Positions 5,664 through 9,064 of a stretch of 9,064 nt of DNA are shown here, in pieces. This DNA is from Desulfovibrio sp. Dsv1. GTDB taxonomy: Bacteria > Desulfobacterota > Desulfovibrionia > Desulfovibrionales > Desulfovibrionaceae. The stretch lies in NCBI GenBank assembly GCA_000403945.1, contig APFI01000228.1:1-9064 (forward strand), written 5' to 3'. Made by a program: the position numbers and the translations under genes. The notes below the pieces were generated by a model. The model was not told the DNA's origin. It saw only the letters and a list, made by a program, of their open reading frames with translations, and did not search any database. Position 1 is the stretch's first letter. Each line of letters starts with the position of its first letter.

Positions 5664-7295
5664 TTAAACCAGGGTTCGGAGACCCTCGGTCAGATCCTGC
5701 CTCTGTTCGCCCTCGATAACCAGGGCATTGCCCACCAGTTCGCTGATGCCCGCGACCTGCACGCCAGGCACCCAGTAATCCATCAGCGTGCTCAGTGTGG
5801 CCCGATCGATGGCGCAGACGCAGCTCAGCGTATTGACGCCATGCTTTTCATGCACGTATTTCACGGCATTGGCCCGGGGCAACCCGGCGCGCATGCGCAG
5901 CTCCATGATTTCATCCGTGTTGAGGGCCGTACCCGAACCGCAGCAGAAGGTCTTCTCGCGGATGGTGTTTTCGGGCATCTCGTACCACTTGTCCACCACA
6001 TTATCGAGAATGTAGCGCGGCTCGTCCAGAAGCCCCATGGCCCGGGCAGGGTTGCAGGAATCGTGGAAGGTGGCGATCACGTGGGCATTTCTGCTCTTGT
6101 CGAGGTGGAGCTTGCCGTTCCTGATCAGATCCGCGGTAAACTCGGAGATGTGCACCATCTTGGTGGAGGCCGCGTTTTCGAAGACCGTGCCGGTCATGGG
6201 CGATCTGGGCACTTCCAGAAAATCGGCAGGGCCGTTCATGGTATCCATGTACTGGTGGATAACCCGCCACATATGACCGCACTCACCGCCCAAAATCCAC
6301 TTGACCCCAAGGCGCTTCGCCTCGGCATACATCTTGCCGTTCAGTTTCTTCATCATCTCGTTGGATGTGAAGAGGCCGAAGTTGCCGCCCTCGGACGCGT
6401 AGGTGGACCAGGTGTAGTCCAGGCCGATGGTTTCGAAGAGGAGCAGGTAGCCCATGCAGGTGAAGATACCGGGTTCCGCGAAGACGTCGGCAGAAGGCGT
6501 GATGAAGAGCACCTCCGCGCCCTTGCGGTTGAAGCTGGGGTTGACCCGGATGCCGGTCAGATTTTCGATGTCGTCACAGAGAAACTCGACGTTCCCCTTG
6601 AAGGCCTGCGGCGTCAGGCCCATGTGATTGCCCGTGCGGTTGGAGTTGGCAACCGGCTCCATGGCCCAGTTGATGCCGACGCCCACCAGGTGCAGTAGTT
6701 CCCTGAGGATCATGGTGATTTCGGCCGTATCTATGCCGTAGGGGCAGAACACCGAACAACGCCGGCACTCCGTGCACTGGTAGGCGTACATGAACCATTC
6801 CTTGAGCACGCCGACCGTCATTTCCCGACCGCCGGCCAGTTTGCCCAGGATCTTGCCGGCCAGGGTGAAGTTGCCACGGTAGACCGAGCGCAAAAGTTCG
6901 GCCCGCAGCACCGGCATGTTCTTGGGATCGCCCGTGCCCAGGAAGAAGTGACACTTGTCGGCGCAGGCGCCGCAGCGGACGCAACAGTCCATGAAGATCT
7001 TGAGGGAACGGAAGCGGTCGAGCCGGTCTGCCAGGCCCTGTAAAATGATCTCCTTCCAGTTCGGCGGCAGTTTCCAGTCATCGTCTTCCGGGCTCCACTC
7101 GCGGGCGTTGGGGAAGCTCACCCCCTCCTGCCGGTCGAGGTACTCCAGTTTTTCCGCCTTGGTCGGGTAGGCATAGTTGCCGGGCCTGAAGACCGCCGGA
7201 ATGTCCATCCACGGCTTGGTCGGGTAGCCGCCCGTCATCAGAGACGGCCCCTTGACAACGCTTTCCGCCAGTTTCTCTACAGTTACGTTTGCCAT
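5664..7295 (-). CDS. dsrK: DsrK, HdrD-like iron-sulfur catalytic subunit
   Basis: Cytoplasm-facing protein related to heterodisulfide reductase subunit HdrD. With DsrM it is thought to reduce the DsrC disulfide/trisulfide or exchange electrons with the menaquinone pool. The 543 residues carry two [4Fe-4S] ferredoxin motifs, C105/C108/C111/C115 and C174/C177/C180/C184, then two CCG-type regions. These include GGECGH (337-341, C339), C414 (DSCNPAR), C451-C452 (FCCGSG) and C492/C494, residues of the kind that bind the special catalytic cluster in Hdr proteins. No membrane segment or signal peptide is seen, as expected. ATG at 7295 with AAGGA about nine bases upstream; it lies 58 bases after dsrM, the widest gap among the five dsr genes. 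An independent methanogen-type Hdr is excluded by the neighbours. Confidence 0.96.
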   Translation of the reverse strand: MANVTVEKLAESVVKGPSLMTGGYPTKPWMDIPAVFRPGNYAYPTKAEKLEYLDRQEGVSFPNAREWSPEDDDWKLPPNWKEIILQGLADRLDRFRSLKIFMDCCVRCGACADKCHFFLGTGDPKNMPVLRAELLRSVYRGNFTLAGKILGKLAGGREMTVGVLKEWFMYAYQCTECRRCSVFCPYGIDTAEITMILRELLHLVGVGINWAMEPVANSNRTGNHMGLTPQAFKGNVEFLCDDIENLTGIRVNPSFNRKGAEVLFITPSADVFAEPGIFTCMGYLLLFETIGLDYTWSTYASEGGNFGLFTSNEMMKKLNGKMYAEAKRLGVKWILGGECGHMWRVIHQYMDTMNGPADFLEVPRSPMTGTVFENAASTKMVHISEFTADLIRNGKLHLDKSRNAHVIATFHDSCNPARAMGLLDEPRYILDNVVDKWYEMPENTIREKTFCCGSGTALNTDEIMELRMRAGLPRANAVKYVHEKHGVNTLSCVCAIDRATLSTLMDYWVPGVQVAGISELVGNALVIEGEQRQDLTEGLRTLV

Positions 7296-7353
7296 TGCAT
7301 TATATCCTTAAGCGTTCGTGTTCACTCGAGCTGCAAACTGTTCGCCAGAGTCC

Positions 7354-8379
7354 CTAGTTGGCGGCGCCGGCCTCTTTGGACAGGGGCCTGTCGACCGGAA
7401 TGCCCTGCTCGACCATGTCCGCACGGAACTCGTCCTCATAGCTGGCATAGGAATGGGGCCTGATCGGCGGGTTCCAGGGGTTGATGTGCCGGCGCATGCG
7501 CGAATCGTTGGGCAGATTCCGGGTCGGGCTCAGGAAAACGCCGCCCATGTGCATGAGTTTGCTGAAGGGGAAATAGACCAAAAGCACGCTCACCAGAAAC
7601 AGGTGCACATAGAAAAGCGGGCTGATCTTGGCCACAATGGTGGGATGCAGGGTCACCAGCCCAATGGCCAACTGCTTGATGGCCTCAATATCCACGTGGC
7701 TGCGCAGGAAGTAGCGCATCAGGATGCCGGTGCACACAATCGCCAGGATAAGGAACAGGGGGAAATAGTCGTTGGCCAGGGAGATGTAACGGACATGGGG
7801 ATTCCACAGCCGCCGCAGGAAGAGCAGCAGCAGGGCCAGAAGCACGGTGGCATCGGTGATGTACATCAGGGGCGCACCCACCTGCAAAAGCGAGTCCAGC
7901 ACCTCGACAAAGGCAACGCAGGCGGGCACGGGTTCCAGAAAGAGCCGCAGATGCCGCAGGACAATAATCAGGAAGCTGTAATGAAAAACAATGCCGAAGA
8001 GCCACAACCACTTGCTGGATTCATAGGTGAGCTGAGGCCCCTCATACATGGTTGCCTTGGTGTTGCGCCAAAGTGAGCGGAAGAGCAGAATTTCAAGGAG
8101 CATCCGGCCCAGAACCTGGACTTTGGTCGCCGGGCAGTCCAGCTTGTCCTGCTTGATCCAGGGCAGTGAGAATCCCTGGCCGCAGGTCGTCGGAATACGG
8201 AAAGGAACCGGTGATTTTCCCCAGTTGTACACGCGGTAGATGAAGCCAGCGACAAACACCATCGTGGCGACATAGGGAATAAACACACCGAACAGGTATT
8301 GCATTCCAGGGATCTGCACCCCTATCAATGCAATCAGGATCAGGGCAATTACTGCCGCCAGCGGGAAGGCGTACTTCAT
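7354..8379 (-). CDS. dsrM: DsrM, di-heme cytochrome b membrane subunit
   Basis: NarI-like inner-membrane cytochrome b that anchors DsrK and exchanges electrons with menaquinone. The ATG at 8379 gives 341 residues; a TTG one codon earlier (8382) is also open, but AGGAG at 8390-8386 is 6 bases from the ATG and only 3 from the TTG, so ATG is preferred. Hydrophobic segments lie near 5-24, 28-48, 124-147, 169-188, 205-222 and 251-271. H133 and H143 (FHYSFLIIVLRH) are 10 apart, and H259 and H277 (YVHLF, KLMHMGG) are 18 apart. As I recall, the four heme-b ligands of E. coli NarI show the same spacing, so both hemes should bind. A soluble tail of about 60 residues faces the cytoplasm. First dsr gene of the operon; 82 bases separate it from the upstream regulatory-type gene. 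Confidence 0.95.
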   Translation of the reverse strand: MKYAFPLAAVIALILIALIGVQIPGMQYLFGVFIPYVATMVFVAGFIYRVYNWGKSPVPFRIPTTCGQGFSLPWIKQDKLDCPATKVQVLGRMLLEILLFRSLWRNTKATMYEGPQLTYESSKWLWLFGIVFHYSFLIIVLRHLRLFLEPVPACVAFVEVLDSLLQVGAPLMYITDATVLLALLLLFLRRLWNPHVRYISLANDYFPLFLILAIVCTGILMRYFLRSHVDIEAIKQLAIGLVTLHPTIVAKISPLFYVHLFLVSVLLVYFPFSKLMHMGGVFLSPTRNLPNDSRMRRHINPWNPPIRPHSYASYEDEFRADMVEQGIPVDRPLSKEAGAAN

Positions 8380-8385
8380 CAATCA

Positions 8386-8390
8386 CTCCT
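8386..8390 (-). promoter_or_regulatory. Ribosome binding site of dsrM
   Basis: AGGAG on the minus strand. Its 6-base distance to ATG 8379, against 3 to TTG 8382, decides the dsrM start. Confidence 0.75.
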
Positions 8391-8419
8391 TCGCATAGTT
8401 TTATTTCAGGCAGAGCAGC

Positions 8420-8451
8420 GGCACCGGACACATGCTGTCCATGTGCCTGCC
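8420..8451. repeat. Imperfect hairpin upstream of dsrM
   Basis: In the 82-base gap between the RsbRD-like gene and dsrM, CACATG (8429-8434) pairs with CATGTG (8440-8445) around a 5-base loop. The stem continues with GG/CC (8426-8427 with 8446-8447) and GGCA/TGCC (8420-8423 with 8448-8451), with two small bulges. No U-run follows on the minus strand, so it is not a standard terminator. It might be an operator for a dsr promoter, an RNA processing or stabilising element, or chance in GC-rich DNA. Confidence 0.4.
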
Positions 8452-8461
8452 GCCTGCCGCC

Positions 8462-9010
8462 TCACTCTTTTTCGCTGGCTCCGGATCTCGTGTCAGCGTC
8501 AAGCAAACGGGAGGGACAACCGCCATCCGTGAATCTGGCCCGCCCGCTTTTCAGCTCCCGAACGCGGGTGCGGTACAACTGTTCACGACACCGGCAATAC
8601 AAGTCAAAAGCTATCAGAGCTACCCGCTCTGCCGCACAGTCAAAGTGCTGCAGTTGGTCGGCCGGCAAATTGAAAGACGGATTGTCGGCCAGAACTTCTC
8701 TGACAACCCATCTGAGTTCAAGAAAGGGGACTACCGCCTGTGATGCGGCAAACTCCTGTACCGCCCGGATGCGTACGATCTGGTCCACGGGGCGGATATA
8801 GGCTTCTTCCTCCGCCTCCTGACACAGCAACTCGAATATCCGGGACAGACCGTCACGGATAAGCATCCCCACAGGGTTGGTGAAAGGATCCCGCACCTGG
8901 ATGAAGAAATTCGGCGACTTATAGGTTTGCAGGGTCCTTTCGAGCCAGATATCGAGTATCTGCTTCCGCCTGTCTGCCAGTATTCCGGCCAGTTTTGCAT
9001 AAAGAGCCAT
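8462..9010 (-). CDS. RsbRD N-terminal-domain protein, possible sensor/regulator next to dsr genes
   Basis: A soluble, mostly helical 182-residue protein resembling the N-terminal domain of RsbR-type stressosome co-antagonists (RsbRD_N). Seen: a charged helical start, the typical DPFTNPVG (41-48) followed by an amphipathic helix, then AERVALIAFDLYCRCREQL (127-145), which matches the usual end of this domain. The last 25 residues are polar and look disordered. There is no STAS domain, DNA-binding motif, signal peptide or membrane segment, so it is the sensory-type domain alone. The ATG at 9010 is fixed by an in-frame TGA 6 bases upstream; GAGG lies close before it. It reads in the same direction as dsrM and may be co-transcribed. 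Function is not known; the position suggests a role tied to dsr expression or redox sensing. The remaining 54 bases to the window end are upstream DNA, with no promoter I can call confidently. Confidence 0.8.
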   Translation of the reverse strand: MALYAKLAGILADRRKQILDIWLERTLQTYKSPNFFIQVRDPFTNPVGMLIRDGLSRIFELLCQEAEEEAYIRPVDQIVRIRAVQEFAASQAVVPFLELRWVVREVLADNPSFNLPADQLQHFDCAAERVALIAFDLYCRCREQLYRTRVRELKSGRARFTDGGCPSRLLDADTRSGASEKE

Positions 9011-9064
9011 AAGCCCTCAAAATTGCACAAGGTGAAACAGACATGCTCTTTGAAGAATATACAC

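Noticed and set aside
5475..6698. Plus-strand open frame (407 codons) across dsrK
   Set aside because: Antisense shadow of the well-supported dsrK; it crosses the dsrJ/dsrK boundary and shows no family motif.
8380..8382. TTG as start of dsrM
   Set aside because: It is only 3 bases from the AGGAG. The adjacent ATG has a normal 6-base spacing.
1..9064. CRISPR array, transposon, prophage or defence system
   Set aside because: No regularly spaced repeats, transposase, integrase, terminal repeats, or nuclease/toxin-type proteins were seen on either strand.

Overview
The window looks like chromosomal DNA from a GC-rich dissimilatory sulfate reducer. The main evidence is a complete dsrMKJOP membrane-complex operon on the minus strand (8379 to 3237), each gene recognised by its cofactor motifs. 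A Desulfobulbus-like member of the Desulfobacterota is my best guess. It rests on the gene families and base composition only and is tentative.

Layout. Left part (1-3074): the 5' part of a type IV prepilin peptidase gene (pilD, minus strand, running off the left edge at base 1) lies divergent from a plus-strand set of overlapping genes, pyrK, pyrD and aroD. PyrK and PyrD form the NAD-dependent class 1B dihydroorotate dehydrogenase of pyrimidine synthesis. AroD is a type I 3-dehydroquinate dehydratase of the shikimate pathway. Middle (3075-3236): a short non-coding stretch with a perfect 15-bp-stem hairpin that should stop transcription from both sides. Right part (3237-9010, all minus strand): a small RsbRD-N-domain protein, then dsrM, dsrK, dsrJ, dsrO and dsrP.

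How the right part works: DsrM (di-heme cytochrome b) and DsrK (HdrD-like iron-sulfur protein) form a quinone-linked module that passes electrons to the cytoplasmic sulfite-reduction step through DsrC, which is not in the window. DsrJ (tri-heme cytochrome c), DsrO (Tat-exported ferredoxin-like protein) and DsrP (NrfD-like quinone-interacting membrane protein) form the periplasm-facing module. The RsbRD-like gene lies first and could be a sensory or regulatory partner.

Most unusual point: aroD is intact only to about residue 190 (base 2932). The sequence then switches, in another frame, to the last 46 codons of a prepilin peptidase (2934-3074) on the plus strand, while the 5' part of a prepilin peptidase gene sits on the minus strand at the left edge. 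Flipping the block from the left edge to about 2932 would join pilD head to tail and predicts that the missing aroD 3' end lies just left of the window. This is either a real inversion that broke both genes or an assembly misjoin. I did not see a CRISPR array, transposase, tRNA or rRNA gene, or a clearly new defence-type system.
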